Shown piece by piece: positions 52,243 to 60,616 of a stretch of DNA of 64,000 nt. Source of the DNA: Pseudokineococcus lusitanus. Lineage in GTDB: Bacteria > Actinomycetota > Actinomycetes > Actinomycetales > Quadrisphaeraceae. The stretch covers positions 558,001 through 622,000 of the forward strand of contig NZ_RJKN01000001.1 in assembly GCF_003751265.1 (NCBI RefSeq). Reading direction: 5' to 3'. The translations under genes and the position numbers were made by a program. Within the stretch, counting starts at the first letter, position 1, and each line of letters opens with the position of its first letter. The notes below the pieces were generated by a model, which ran no database searches, had not been told where the DNA came from, and saw only the letters and a list, made by a program, of their open reading frames with translations.

Positions 52243-52655
52243 TGGCGGCGACCGACGGCGGCGGCCAGCGGCTCAAGGGCACGCTGGCCGCCCGGCACCC
52301 CCGGACGGACGAGCTCAGCACCTTCCCGCCCGGCACGCCCCGCGAGGAGCTGCCGAGCTGGGTGCAGGTCGACGACGGCGCCTTCGACGGCGAGCCGGCC
52401 CCCGCGCCGGCACCTCGCCGCCGTCGCCGCGCCGCCGCGGCCGCCAGCCCGCCCGAGAGCGAGGCGGGCGGCCAGGACGACGTGGGCGACGCGGACGACG
52501 TGGACGACCCGGAGGGCCACGACGGCTCCGAGGGCGACGACGACGGTCAGGACCCCGCGGTCGAGGTGAGCTCGGAGGACGGCCAGGAGCCGCCCTCGGA
52601 GCCCGCGACGACCGACGAGGCCCCGCCCGCCAAGGCGACCCGCAAGAAGCGCTGA
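52242..52655 (+). CDS. Acidic low-complexity phage protein
   Basis: 137 residues from ATG 52242. An ordered N-terminal ~45 residues (LKGTLAARHPRTDELSTFPPGTP) precedes an Arg patch and a highly acidic stretch rich in Asp/Glu, with a lysine ending (ATRKKR). Structural genes after the capsid gene often include such disordered proteins. Function unknown. Confidence 0.6.
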   Translation: MAATDGGGQRLKGTLAARHPRTDELSTFPPGTPREELPSWVQVDDGAFDGEPAPAPAPRRRRRAAAAASPPESEAGGQDDVGDADDVDDPEGHDGSEGDDDGQDPAVEVSSEDGQEPPSEPATTDEAPPAKATRKKR

Positions 52656-52665
52656 GGAGGAGCCT

Positions 52666-53052
52666 GTGGCCGCGCTCGCCACTGCCGAGGACGTCTCCCG
52701 CCTCTGGCGGCAGCTCACGCCCGCGGAGGGTGAGCGCGCCACGGGCCTCCTCGAGTTCGCCACCGCCAAGCTGCGCCAGCTGCTCCCCGAGGTCGACAGC
52801 TGGCTCGACCAGGGGCTGGTCGACCGCGACCTCGCCCGGATGACGGTGGCCGAGGCCGTGCGCCGCGTGCTGGCCAACCCGCACGGCGCCCGCGCCGAGA
52901 GCATCGACGACTACAGCTACACCCGCGACGGGTCGCTGGCGTCGGGCGAGCTGCACTTCACCGACGCCGAGCTGCTCTCCCTGCGCCCGACGTCGGTGAC
53001 CTACGGCGGCGCGGGCGGCGCCTTCACGATCATGCCCGGGCGCTGGGCATGA
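52666..53052 (+). CDS. Head-tail connector protein
   Basis: 128 residues from GTG 52666, GAGGAGG upstream. ALATAEDVSRLWRQLTPAEGERATGLLEFATAKLRQLLP and RMTVAEAVRRVLANPHGARAESIDDYSYTRD fit the Gp15/Gp19-type adaptor, a helical ring beneath the portal. The gene order supports it. Confidence 0.75.
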   Translation: MAALATAEDVSRLWRQLTPAEGERATGLLEFATAKLRQLLPEVDSWLDQGLVDRDLARMTVAEAVRRVLANPHGARAESIDDYSYTRDGSLASGELHFTDAELLSLRPTSVTYGGAGGAFTIMPGRWA

Positions 53053-53450
53053 TCGACGGCGTCCTCATGGCCGGCCGCGCGCTCGCCGAGTCGCTCATGG
53101 AGGACCGGTGTCGCCTCGAGCGGCCGCCGGTCGAGCCGCTGGGGGACCTCGACGAGGACACGGGGGAGCACGTGCCTGCCCCCCCAACCGTGCTGTGGTC
53201 CGGGCCCTGTCAGGTGCAGCGCCCCGGCGTGGACGTGGCGACCCCGCAGGCGGGCGAGGCGCGCGCCTCCGTCGAGGCGGTCGTCGTGAAGCTCCCGGTC
53301 GCGGTGACCGCCGCCGACGTCGGCGACGTCGTAGTCGTGGTCGCTAGCCGAGACCCGGCGCTGGTCGGGCGCGAGTTCGTCGTCGAGTCCGACCCGGCGA
53401 AGACCTTCGCCACGGCCCGCAAGCTGCGCTGCTCGGAGGTGACCTCGTGA
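53049..53450 (+). CDS. Head-tail stopper-like protein
   Basis: 133 residues from ATG 53049, coupled by 4 nt. ESLMEDRCRLERPP near the N-terminus followed by a beta-barrel-like region (VVVKLPVAVTAADVGDVVVVV) and REFVVESDPAKTFATARKLRC matches actinophage stopper proteins of the DUF6093 type. It seals the portal after packaging. Confidence 0.68.
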   Translation: MIDGVLMAGRALAESLMEDRCRLERPPVEPLGDLDEDTGEHVPAPPTVLWSGPCQVQRPGVDVATPQAGEARASVEAVVVKLPVAVTAADVGDVVVVVASRDPALVGREFVVESDPAKTFATARKLRCSEVTS

Positions 53451-53830
53451 GCGTCGAGCTGGACAGCAGCGAGGTGCGGCGGCTGTCGGCCGACCTCGGC
53501 CGGCTGCCCGACGAGGCGGTCAAGAAGGTCAGGGCCACGATGAGCCGGGCCGGTGTGAACCTCACGGCGCGGATGCGGTCGGAGGCCACCGGCTCCGCCC
53601 GGCTGCGCGGTGTACCGGCGTCGATCGGCTACGACGACGTCGTCGGCTCTGGCACCGTGGTCGGCGTCGACGTCGGCCCGGAGATCGGGCGGGCGCAGGG
53701 CTCGCTGGCGTGGGTCGGCTACGACGGCACCGCGACGTCGGGCCCCGTGTTCCCCGACCCGCAGGGCGCGCTCGAGGACGAGGCCACGACGCTCGAGCAG
53801 CACATCCTCGACGCGGTCGCCGACCTGTGA
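53447..53830 (+). CDS. HK97 gp10-like tail component
   Basis: 127 residues from GTG 53447, coupled by 4 nt. Opening VELDSSEVRRLSADLGRLPDEAVKKVRATMSRAGVNLTARMR and the ending EDEATTLEQHILDAVADL are as in gp10-like neck proteins. It lies between stopper and tail terminator as expected. Confidence 0.75.
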   Translation: MSVELDSSEVRRLSADLGRLPDEAVKKVRATMSRAGVNLTARMRSEATGSARLRGVPASIGYDDVVGSGTVVGVDVGPEIGRAQGSLAWVGYDGTATSGPVFPDPQGALEDEATTLEQHILDAVADL

Positions 53831-54243
53831 CGGCCACGACGGTCCCGGGCGCGGTGCTCGACCAGCTGCGCGTGCTCGTGACGAAGCCGGTGTACGACGG
53901 CCACGTCCCCAAGGACACCAAGGGGCAGCCCCGCGACGACGAGTACGTCGTCCTGTGGGCCTCGCCCGGCGTCCGCCGCAGCGACGACCTCGCCGGCCAG
54001 CTGCTCGAGCAGGACACCCGCTTCCAGGTCTCCTGCGTGGGCGTCTCCGCCGCCCAGGCCCGCTGGCTCGCGCAGCGTTGCCGCGACGGGCTGCTGACGT
54101 GGTGGCCGGAGGTCACCGGGATGCGGCTGGACCGCCCCGAACACGAGTCGTCCAGCCCGACCCGCCGCGACGACGACCTGCCGTCGCCGCTCTTCCTGGC
54201 CGCGGACACCTACGTCGTCCGCGGCTTCCGCACGTCCCCGTGA
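53827..54243 (+). CDS. Tail terminator protein
   Basis: 138 residues from GTG 53827, coupled by 4 nt. LDQLRVLVTKPVYDGHVPKDT and YVVLWASPGVRRSDDLAGQ with FQVSCVGVSAAQARWLAQRCRDGLL follow the actinophage tail terminator pattern. It caps the tail tube. Confidence 0.75.
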   Translation: MTATTVPGAVLDQLRVLVTKPVYDGHVPKDTKGQPRDDEYVVLWASPGVRRSDDLAGQLLEQDTRFQVSCVGVSAAQARWLAQRCRDGLLTWWPEVTGMRLDRPEHESSSPTRRDDDLPSPLFLAADTYVVRGFRTSP

Positions 54244-54257
54244 GCCAGGAGGCCACC

Positions 54258-54437
54258 GTGAGCACCACCGACGACTCCCCGCCGCGTGACGCCTCCGGGC
54301 GCTTCACGTCGACGCCCGAGGCGCCCCAGGACGGCCCGCCGTTCCTGCTGCAGCCGCCCCCGCCCGGCGCCCCTCCGGGGCCGCTGACCGACGACCCGCA
54401 CTACCGCGACCGCGCCGACACGGCGCAGGAGGGCTGA
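54258..54437 (+). CDS. Small disordered phage protein
   Basis: 59 residues from GTG 54258 with CAGGAGG 5 nt upstream; GTG 54240 would add six residues and overlap the preceding stop. Pro/Asp-rich, SPPRDASGRFTSTPEAP, no fold visible. Function unknown. Confidence 0.5.
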   Translation: MSTTDDSPPRDASGRFTSTPEAPQDGPPFLLQPPPPGAPPGPLTDDPHYRDRADTAQEG

Positions 54438-54441
54438 TCCC

Positions 54442-54957
54442 ATGCCTCGTCTCCTCGACTCCGGCATCCTGCGCTACCAGTGGGTGCCCGGCACCGCCGG
54501 GCTGAGCACCCCGGCGGCGCCCAAGGTCAGCGACCTCACCGCCGGGACGACGGCGGACATCACGCCGCTGTGCGTCGCCGGTGCGACGAGCGTCGTGGCC
54601 GCCGCCTCCGACACCAACGACGAGAAGTCGCTGGCGGACACCGGCAACGGCCAGACGCCGACCTTCGACAACTACAGCGGCAACCTCACGCTCTTCCGCG
54701 ACTTCGACGACCTCGCCGTCGCCACGGACGAGGACCCGCTCGAGCTGTTCCCGCGCAAGGGCATCTACGGGTGGATCGTCACCCGCGTCGGCCCGCCCCG
54801 TGCCACGGCCTTCGCCACCGGCCAGGTCGTCTCCGCCTTCCTGTTCTGCACGGACAACCCGATCGACCTGGCCACCAACCAGTCGGGCGCCGTGAAGATC
54901 CAGGTCCCGCTGCTCCCGCAGGGGCAGATGCACCAGTTCAAGAAGCTGGTCGCCTGA
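54442..54957 (+). CDS. Major tail protein
   Basis: 171 residues from ATG 54442. TADITPLCVAGATSVVAAASDTNDEKSLADTGN, PTFDNYSGNLTLFRDFDD and GYGWIV-like GIYGWIVTRVG match the tube protein of actinobacterial siphoviruses. Beta-rich and followed by a strong hairpin, as expected for a highly expressed gene. Confidence 0.82.
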   Translation: MPRLLDSGILRYQWVPGTAGLSTPAAPKVSDLTAGTTADITPLCVAGATSVVAAASDTNDEKSLADTGNGQTPTFDNYSGNLTLFRDFDDLAVATDEDPLELFPRKGIYGWIVTRVGPPRATAFATGQVVSAFLFCTDNPIDLATNQSGAVKIQVPLLPQGQMHQFKKLVA

Positions 54958-54960
54958 GAC

Positions 54961-55001
54961 CTCCGGGAGGCGGCGCGCCTGGCGGCCGCCGCCTCCCGGA
55001 G
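54961..55001 (+). terminator. Hairpin after the major tail gene
   Basis: Perfect 14-bp arms (54961-54974 and 54988-55001) around 13 nt, immediately after the tail-tube stop. It may attenuate late transcription here. Confidence 0.6.
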
Positions 55002-55042
55002 CACCACCGTGCCGCCAGGACCCAGCCGCCAGGAGGTCCCCC

Positions 55043-55339
55043 ATGGCCACGCTCACGCTCACGATGCCCTCGTACAACGACCGCCTGTGGCTCACCGAGC
55101 AGCCACGCTGGCTGACCTTCCTCGGCGCCAACGACCTCGACCCGAACGACGTCGTCGCGTCGGTCGACGGCATCGAGCTCTCCGTCGTCGTCGACGAGGA
55201 CGCGGCCACGCTCACCGCGACGTGCTTCGTGCACGACGCCGCCGGACACCGGCAGATCGACCCCGCCGGCACCGGCTCGCTCAAGGAGCAGCGCACCGTC
55301 CCGCTGCGCTCGCACCCGCGCGACCACGCGCTCGCCTGA
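55043..55339 (+). CDS. Phage hypothetical protein in the tail module
   Basis: 98 residues, ATG with AGGAGG 7-12 nt upstream. Beta-rich: LTLTMPSYNDRLWLTEQPRWLTF then SVDGIELSVVVDEDAATLTATCFV. Not recognised; perhaps an accessory tail protein. Confidence 0.55.
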   Translation: MATLTLTMPSYNDRLWLTEQPRWLTFLGANDLDPNDVVASVDGIELSVVVDEDAATLTATCFVHDAAGHRQIDPAGTGSLKEQRTVPLRSHPRDHALA

Positions 55340-55376
55340 CCCGCCCCGCCGCTCCACCCAGCCGCCAGGAGACCCC

Positions 55377-55991
55377 ATGCCCGAGCCCGTCGACCTCGAG
55401 GCCTTCCTCGAGTCCCGCCGCCGCCTCACCCGCACCGTCCAGTTCCACCGCGCCGACGACCTTGCCGAGCGTCAGGAGGACCTGCAGCGCCGCACCGACG
55501 CCGCCGAGGCGGCCGTCCGCGCGCAGCGCACCGGCGACGCCGCCGTCGAACGCTCGATGGACGAGCCGGACCCCAACGCGCAGCTGCGGGACCTCGACGC
55601 CGAGTGGACCGCGCTCGCCGCCGAGTGGGACGAGCGGGGCAGCTCCGTCGTCGTCGAGGAGCGCACGAAGGCGGAGCTCTCGGCGCTGACCCGCCCGATG
55701 CGCCGGCAGTACGAGAAGGACCTCGCCAAGGCACGCAAGGCTGGCGGCGACGGTGCGCACCTGCGCGAGCAGCACGCCGAGCAGATGCTGCTGACCCAGC
55801 TCGTCGAGTGCCTCGTCGAGCCGGCCTTCACCGTCGAGCAGCTGACGACGCTGCGACGCTCGAGCGTCGCGGGCGAGAAGGCCGTCGACCAGATGTGGAA
55901 CGCCGTCGTGGAGGTCTGCGCCATCCCGGCGGGCCCTTTCTCGCGGCAGCCCTCGCCCACCCCCGCTGGGGACTCCTCCGCGCCCAGCTGA
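55377..55991 (+). CDS. Tail assembly chaperone (G-type)
   Basis: 204 residues, ATG with CAGGAG 8 nt upstream. Helical and charged (EAFLESRRRLTRTVQFHRAD; DEWTALAAEWDER-like DAEWTALAAEWDERG) with EQMLLTQLVECLVEPAFTVEQLTTLRRSSVAGEKAVDQMW, matching the first tail assembly chaperone upstream of tape measure genes. It keeps the tape measure soluble while the tube forms. A slippery site at 55931-55940 near its 3' end allows a longer fusion. Confidence 0.85.
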   Translation: MPEPVDLEAFLESRRRLTRTVQFHRADDLAERQEDLQRRTDAAEAAVRAQRTGDAAVERSMDEPDPNAQLRDLDAEWTALAAEWDERGSSVVVEERTKAELSALTRPMRRQYEKDLAKARKAGGDGAHLREQHAEQMLLTQLVECLVEPAFTVEQLTTLRRSSVAGEKAVDQMWNAVVEVCAIPAGPFSRQPSPTPAGDSSAPS

Positions 55992-56299
55992 GGACGGCGC
56001 GGGCCAACGGCATCCCGCTGTCGACGCTGCTGCACGGCGGCCGCCCGAAGTGGCGGCGGACCGACCGGGCCCTGCAGGTCGCGCTGACGCTCTACGAGGA
56101 CTCCCTGTGCACGTGCGGGCACCCGCGCGACCGGGCGTGGAACGACGACAGCGACGGCCACTGGGAAGTCGCCGAGCACATCTGCCAGGCCTGCGCCGCG
56201 CGCGACCGGGCCCGCACCACCGAGGGCAAGCGCCCCGACGGCTCGCACGTCGGCATCTACGACGCCGACCCCGACCGCGAGCTGAGGCCGATGGCCTGA
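55377..56299 (+). CDS. Tail assembly chaperone GT fusion by -1 frameshift
   Basis: The frame that continues to 56299 is -1 relative to the G frame and has no good start of its own. Slipping at GGGCCCTTTC would give about 307 residues. The added ~120 residues contain RARANGIPLSTLLHGG-like ANGIPLSTLLHGGRPKW, then CTCGHPRDRAW and CQACAARDRA, four Cys that may bind zinc and typify the T part in actinophages. Small amounts of the fusion usually bind both tape measure and tail tube protein. Confidence 0.8.
55931..55940 (+). other. Slippery site GGGCCCTTTC
   Basis: In the G frame the codons read GGC CCT TTC. Two overlapping X-XXY-YYZ heptamers are present: GGGCCCT (55931-55937) and CCCTTTC (55934-55940). 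A CCCC-GCT-GGGG hairpin lies about 20 nt downstream. Confidence 0.75.
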
Positions 56300-56336
56300 C
56301 CCCTCTCCCGACCTCGACAGCCGGGAGGGCTCGCCC

Positions 56337-59300
56337 ATGGCCGACCGCAGCGTCGTCCTGCGTCTCCGCGCCGAGGTCGGTGCGTACAAGGCCGCGATGG
56401 GCGAGGCCACCAAGGCCACCGACGCCTTCGGGGACTCCGCCAACAAGAACAGCGTGCAGGCCTCCTCCGGCCTCGCGCAGGTGGTCGAGTCGGCCAGCAA
56501 GCACGACGAGGCCTGGCGCACCGTCGGGACGACGCTGCTGGGCGTCGGCACGGCCACGGCCGCCGGCGTTGGCCTGGCCATCGCCAAGTACAGCGAGTTC
56601 GACGCGGCGATGTCGGCCGTGCAGGCCTCGACAGGCGCGAGCAAGACGTCCCTCGTCGAGCTGCGCGAGGCGGCCCTGCAGGCCGGCGCCGACACGCAGT
56701 TCTCCGCCACCGAGGCTGCGGGAGCCATCGAGGAGCTCGCCAAGGCGGGCGTCTCGACCGAGGACATCCTCTCCGGCGGCCTCAACGGCGCCCTGGCGCT
56801 CGCGGCAGCCGGCGGCATCAGCGTCGCCGAGGCGGCCGAGGTCGCCGCCAGCACGCTGACGCAGTTCTCGCTGTCGGGCCGCGACGTCGGCCACGTCGCC
56901 GACCTGCTCGCCGCCGGCGCCAACAAGGCGCAGGGCGGCGTCGGTGACCTCGGCGCGGCGCTCAACCAGTCCGGCCTGGTCGCCTCGCAGTTCGGCCTGT
57001 CGGTCGAGGAGACCGTCGGGTCTCTCGCCGCCTTCGCCTCCGCCGGCCTGCTCGGCTCCGACGCTGGCACGTCCTTCCGCTCAATGCTCCTGCGCCTGGC
57101 CAACCCGGCCAAGGAGACGCAGGAGACGATGGACGCGCTGGGCATCAGCGCGTACGACGCCCAGGGCAATTTCGTCGGCGTCGCCGACCTCGCGCAGCAG
57201 CTGCAGGACCGCCTCGGCGGGCTCACGCAGGCGCAGCGCGACGCCGCCCTTGCGCAGATCTTCGGCTCCGACGCCATCCGCGCGGCGAACATCCTCTACA
57301 CCGAGGGCGCCGAGGGCATCAACGGGTGGGTCGCGGCCGTCGACGACAGCGGCGCGGCCGCCGAGACCGCGGCCGCCCGGACCGACAACCTCCGCGGCGA
57401 CGTGGAGCGGCTCGGCGGCGCCTTCGACACCGCGCTGATCCGCATCGGCGCCTCGGCCGACGGCCCGCTACGCGCCGTCGTGCAGACCATCACCGACGTC
57501 GTCGACGCCTTCGGCTCGGCGCCGCCGGCGGTCCAGTCGACTGCCCTGGTCCTGGGCACGCTCGTCGCCGCGGCGTCGCTGGCCAGCGGCGGCTTCCTGG
57601 TGCTCGCGCCGCGGATCCTCGAGACCCGAGCCGCGGTCAACCAACTCTCGACCGACATGCCTCGGGCCACCGGGGCCCTGAAGACGCTCGGACGGGCCAC
57701 CAGCATCGTCGGCGGCGTCGTGGCCCTCGCCGGCGCGCTCATCGCGCTCGGCGTCGCCACCCGCGACGCCGGAGACCCGCAGGGCGTCAACGAGCTCTCG
57801 CGCTCCCTCGACCGGCTCGCCGAGGACCGCGACTTCTCGGGTATCGACGACGCCTTCTCGGACTTCGGCTCCGGGCTCTTCGGCATCGGCGAGCTCAACA
57901 GCCAGATCAACGGACTCGACGACGCCATCACCCGCGTCTTCAACCCCACGACCGAGCAGAGCATCAACGACTTCCTCAGCGGGCTCGTGCCGTCGGCGGC
58001 CGCCTCGACGGAGCTCGGCTCCCTCAAGGCCGTCTTCGACGACATCGACGAGAGCCTCGCCGGGCTCGTCTCTTCGGGGAACGCCGAGGCCGCGGCGGAG
58101 CAGTTCGCCGTCATCGAGGAGCGGATGCGCGCCCAGGGCGTGTCCGCCGAGGACGCCGCCCGCCTCTTCCCGCTCTACGCCGACGCGCTCATCGGCGCCG
58201 AGGAGGCCGCTGCCGGGGCCGGTGAGGGCGCGCAGGCGGCCGCCGGCGGCATCGACGCGGCGGCCACATCGGCGGAGCAGGCGCAGGCCTCCCTCGAGGG
58301 CTTCCAGGACGCCCTGGACCAGCTGCTCGACCAGGCCTTCGGCGTGGAGGAGGCGACCGACTCGCTGACGGGCGCCTTCGCCGAGCTGGCGGAGAACGCC
58401 TCGGGCTACGAGCGGACGCTGTCCGGCACGTCGGAGGCCGCGCTCGCCAACCGCGAGAGCGTCCGAGGCCTGGTCGAGGGCATCTTCGAGCTGGCCGACG
58501 CGCAGGCCCGCGGCGGCGCGAGCAGCGAGGAGCTCGTCGGCTCGCTGCAGGCGCAGCGCGCCGGCCTCGAGGACGCCCTGACGGCCATGGGCTTCTCCCG
58601 CGAGGAGGTCCAGCGGTACGCCGCGGCGATCGACCCCGCGACGGTCGCGGCGCAGGCGCTGACCAAGGCGACGAAGGAGATCCCGGCGCAGGCGGCGACG
58701 GAGATCTCCCAGCCAGGCATGCCGCAGGCGCAGACCGACGCGGCCGCCCTCAAGCGGGGCACCGAGGCCATCCCCGACCAGCGGCGCACGTCGATCAGCC
58801 AGCCGGGTATGACCAAGGCGCAGGCCGACGCCGAGGACTTGCGCCGCCGCACGCAGGCCGTCCCCGACGGCCAGGCCACCCGATTCACCCAGCCGGGCAT
58901 GCCCGGGGTGCTGGGCGATGCGACCGACCTGCGGCTGCGCGTCCTGCAGGTGCCCGGGTCGAAGTCGACGACCATCTCCGCGCCGGGCGCCACTGCCGCT
59001 GCGTCCCAGGCCCGATCGGTCAGGGACGCCGTCAACGGCATCCCGTCGCTGAAGACGACGACGATCCGCACGGTCCGGGAGACGGTCAACCGGACGGTGC
59101 AGGGCTCGTCGGTCCGTTCGACGGAGTTCGCCGCCGGCGGTCTGGTGCTCGGCGACCTCGAGCGTGCCGTCCGGCACTACGCAGGCGGGGGCACAGACAT
59201 CGCCGACGGGCACCTGCCCGAGCTCGCCATGGCGGGCGGTCCTGTGCGGGTGTGGCGGGAGCCGGAGACGAAGGGCGAGGCCTACCTGCCGCTGGCCGAC

Positions 59301-59567
59301 GACTGGCGGCGCCCGGGCGCCCGGGCCATCGCCGAGCAGGTCGTCGACATCTTCGGCGGCCGCGTCGAGTGGTTCGCCGCGGGAGGGCTGCGGCCGGGCG
59401 AGCAGACGAGCTACGTCCCGCCCGCGCTGGCGGCGTCGGGTGCTCGAGGGCCGTCGGGCACGTCGGTCGCCGTCCAGGTCGACGCCCGTGGCGCCTACGA
59501 CCCGGAGGCGGTGGCCAGACGCACCGCGGCCCGGGTGCACGACGTCGTCCAGCTGCTGCGTCTGTGA
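56337..59567 (+). CDS. Tail tape measure protein (TP901 type)
   Basis: 1076 residues from ATG 56337. The N-terminal TP901 core includes SEFDAAMSAVQASTGAS, AGADTQFSATEAAGAIEELAKAGV and LNQSGLVASQFGLSVEETVG. Hydrophobic stretches lie near 400-480 (TALVLGTLVAAASLASGGFLVLA; GGVVALAGALIALGVA). Residues ~787-906 hold about four 30-residue repeats with ISQPGM and AIPD. A 1076-residue tape measure predicts a tail of roughly 160 nm by the usual 1.5 angstrom per residue rule. Confidence 0.93.
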   Translation: MADRSVVLRLRAEVGAYKAAMGEATKATDAFGDSANKNSVQASSGLAQVVESASKHDEAWRTVGTTLLGVGTATAAGVGLAIAKYSEFDAAMSAVQASTGASKTSLVELREAALQAGADTQFSATEAAGAIEELAKAGVSTEDILSGGLNGALALAAAGGISVAEAAEVAASTLTQFSLSGRDVGHVADLLAAGANKAQGGVGDLGAALNQSGLVASQFGLSVEETVGSLAAFASAGLLGSDAGTSFRSMLLRLANPAKETQETMDALGISAYDAQGNFVGVADLAQQLQDRLGGLTQAQRDAALAQIFGSDAIRAANILYTEGAEGINGWVAAVDDSGAAAETAAARTDNLRGDVERLGGAFDTALIRIGASADGPLRAVVQTITDVVDAFGSAPPAVQSTALVLGTLVAAASLASGGFLVLAPRILETRAAVNQLSTDMPRATGALKTLGRATSIVGGVVALAGALIALGVATRDAGDPQGVNELSRSLDRLAEDRDFSGIDDAFSDFGSGLFGIGELNSQINGLDDAITRVFNPTTEQSINDFLSGLVPSAAASTELGSLKAVFDDIDESLAGLVSSGNAEAAAEQFAVIEERMRAQGVSAEDAARLFPLYADALIGAEEAAAGAGEGAQAAAGGIDAAATSAEQAQASLEGFQDALDQLLDQAFGVEEATDSLTGAFAELAENASGYERTLSGTSEAALANRESVRGLVEGIFELADAQARGGASSEELVGSLQAQRAGLEDALTAMGFSREEVQRYAAAIDPATVAAQALTKATKEIPAQAATEISQPGMPQAQTDAAALKRGTEAIPDQRRTSISQPGMTKAQADAEDLRRRTQAVPDGQATRFTQPGMPGVLGDATDLRLRVLQVPGSKSTTISAPGATAAASQARSVRDAVNGIPSLKTTTIRTVRETVNRTVQGSSVRSTEFAAGGLVLGDLERAVRHYAGGGTDIADGHLPELAMAGGPVRVWREPETKGEAYLPLADDWRRPGARAIAEQVVDIFGGRVEWFAAGGLRPGEQTSYVPPALAASGARGPSGTSVAVQVDARGAYDPEAVARRTAARVHDVVQLLRL
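58690..59050 (+). repeat. Four 30-residue repeats in the tape measure gene
   Basis: Units begin near residues 787, 817, 847 and 877, each with a TxISQPGM-like start, an alanine-rich helix and AIPD or a variant at the end. Each copy is more diverged than the last toward the C-terminus. Confidence 0.7.
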
Positions 59568-59578
59568 GGGGGTGACAG

Positions 59579-60616
59579 GTGGTCGCTGGCCTCTTCATCG
59601 CGGCCCCGACGGCCCCGGCGCCTCCCGCGCCGGAGTCGTCGGAGGTCGGCCGCGTGTCGCACACCTGGGTCGGCTGGGACGGATCGGTCTGGGACCTCAC
59701 CGGCGACCGGGTGCCCACCGGGGTGCTGCTGCAGCGCGGCGCGCGGGCGCTCGGCGCGCCGGTGGTCGAGCACCACCTCTCGCGCTCGCCGGCGCTGCAC
59801 GGAGCCCGGTGGCGCGGCGGCCACGTCGACGTCCGCGAGGTCTACTGGCCGGTCAAGGTCTACGCCGGGCCCGGCCAGGAGTGGCTGGACTACGACTCGG
59901 CCTTCTGGCGGACCATGCGCGCCGACCAGCCGGGCACGTGGGTCGTCACCCAGCCCTCCGGCGAGCAGCGCTCGCTGCGCTGGCGCTTCGTCGACGACGG
60001 CGGCCACGCCGTCGAGGCGCCCGGGGAGGCCTTCGGGCAGCAGCTCTACGGCATCCGCGGCATGGCCGAGCAGCCCTTCTGGGAGGGCCGCTCCGTCGTC
60101 GTGCCGCCGCTGGGGAACCCGCCGCGCCGCAACTTCTTCGGCGGCGGAGATCCCGCGCTGCGCGGGTACGGCCCGCCCTTCTTCATCGGCTCCGGCGCCT
60201 CGGCGTCGCGGGCCCGCATCGATAACCCCGGCGACCACGACGCCTGGCCGGAGTACGTCATCGCGGGCCCGGTCACCTCGGCGACCGTCGGCCTCGGCGG
60301 TCGCCTCGTCGAGGTCCCCCTCGTGGTGCAGGCCGGCCGGGCGCTGGTCATCGACACCGCGCCGGACGCGCAGTGGGCGCTCGAGGGCGACCTGGCCCTC
60401 GACGAGTCCGGCGGCCCCCAGCTCGACGAGGAGGGCCGCATCGTGGTGACCGACCTCGCCGTCCCGGGCGGCCCGGGCGACCGCACCCGCGAGCTCGGCT
60501 CCCGCGTGGAGTGGGCGCCGGTACCCCCGGGCGCTCGGGTGCCGCTGCAGACGGCCATCGTCGGTACGGGCGCCGTGCAGCCGTCGCTCACGCCGCTGCA
60601 CAACCGGGCGTGGTGA
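59579..60616 (+). CDS. Distal tail / minor tail protein
   Basis: 345 residues from GTG 59579 with GAGGGGGTGA just upstream. WVGWDGSVWDLTG at the N-terminus, HVDVREVYWPVKVYAG and a C-terminal beta domain (PGDHDAWPEYVIAGPVTSATVGLGG) are shared with actinophage minor tail proteins encoded right after the tape measure. By position it is the distal tail (Dit-like) protein. Confidence 0.78.
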   Translation: MVAGLFIAAPTAPAPPAPESSEVGRVSHTWVGWDGSVWDLTGDRVPTGVLLQRGARALGAPVVEHHLSRSPALHGARWRGGHVDVREVYWPVKVYAGPGQEWLDYDSAFWRTMRADQPGTWVVTQPSGEQRSLRWRFVDDGGHAVEAPGEAFGQQLYGIRGMAEQPFWEGRSVVVPPLGNPPRRNFFGGGDPALRGYGPPFFIGSGASASRARIDNPGDHDAWPEYVIAGPVTSATVGLGGRLVEVPLVVQAGRALVIDTAPDAQWALEGDLALDESGGPQLDEEGRIVVTDLAVPGGPGDRTRELGSRVEWAPVPPGARVPLQTAIVGTGAVQPSLTPLHNRAW

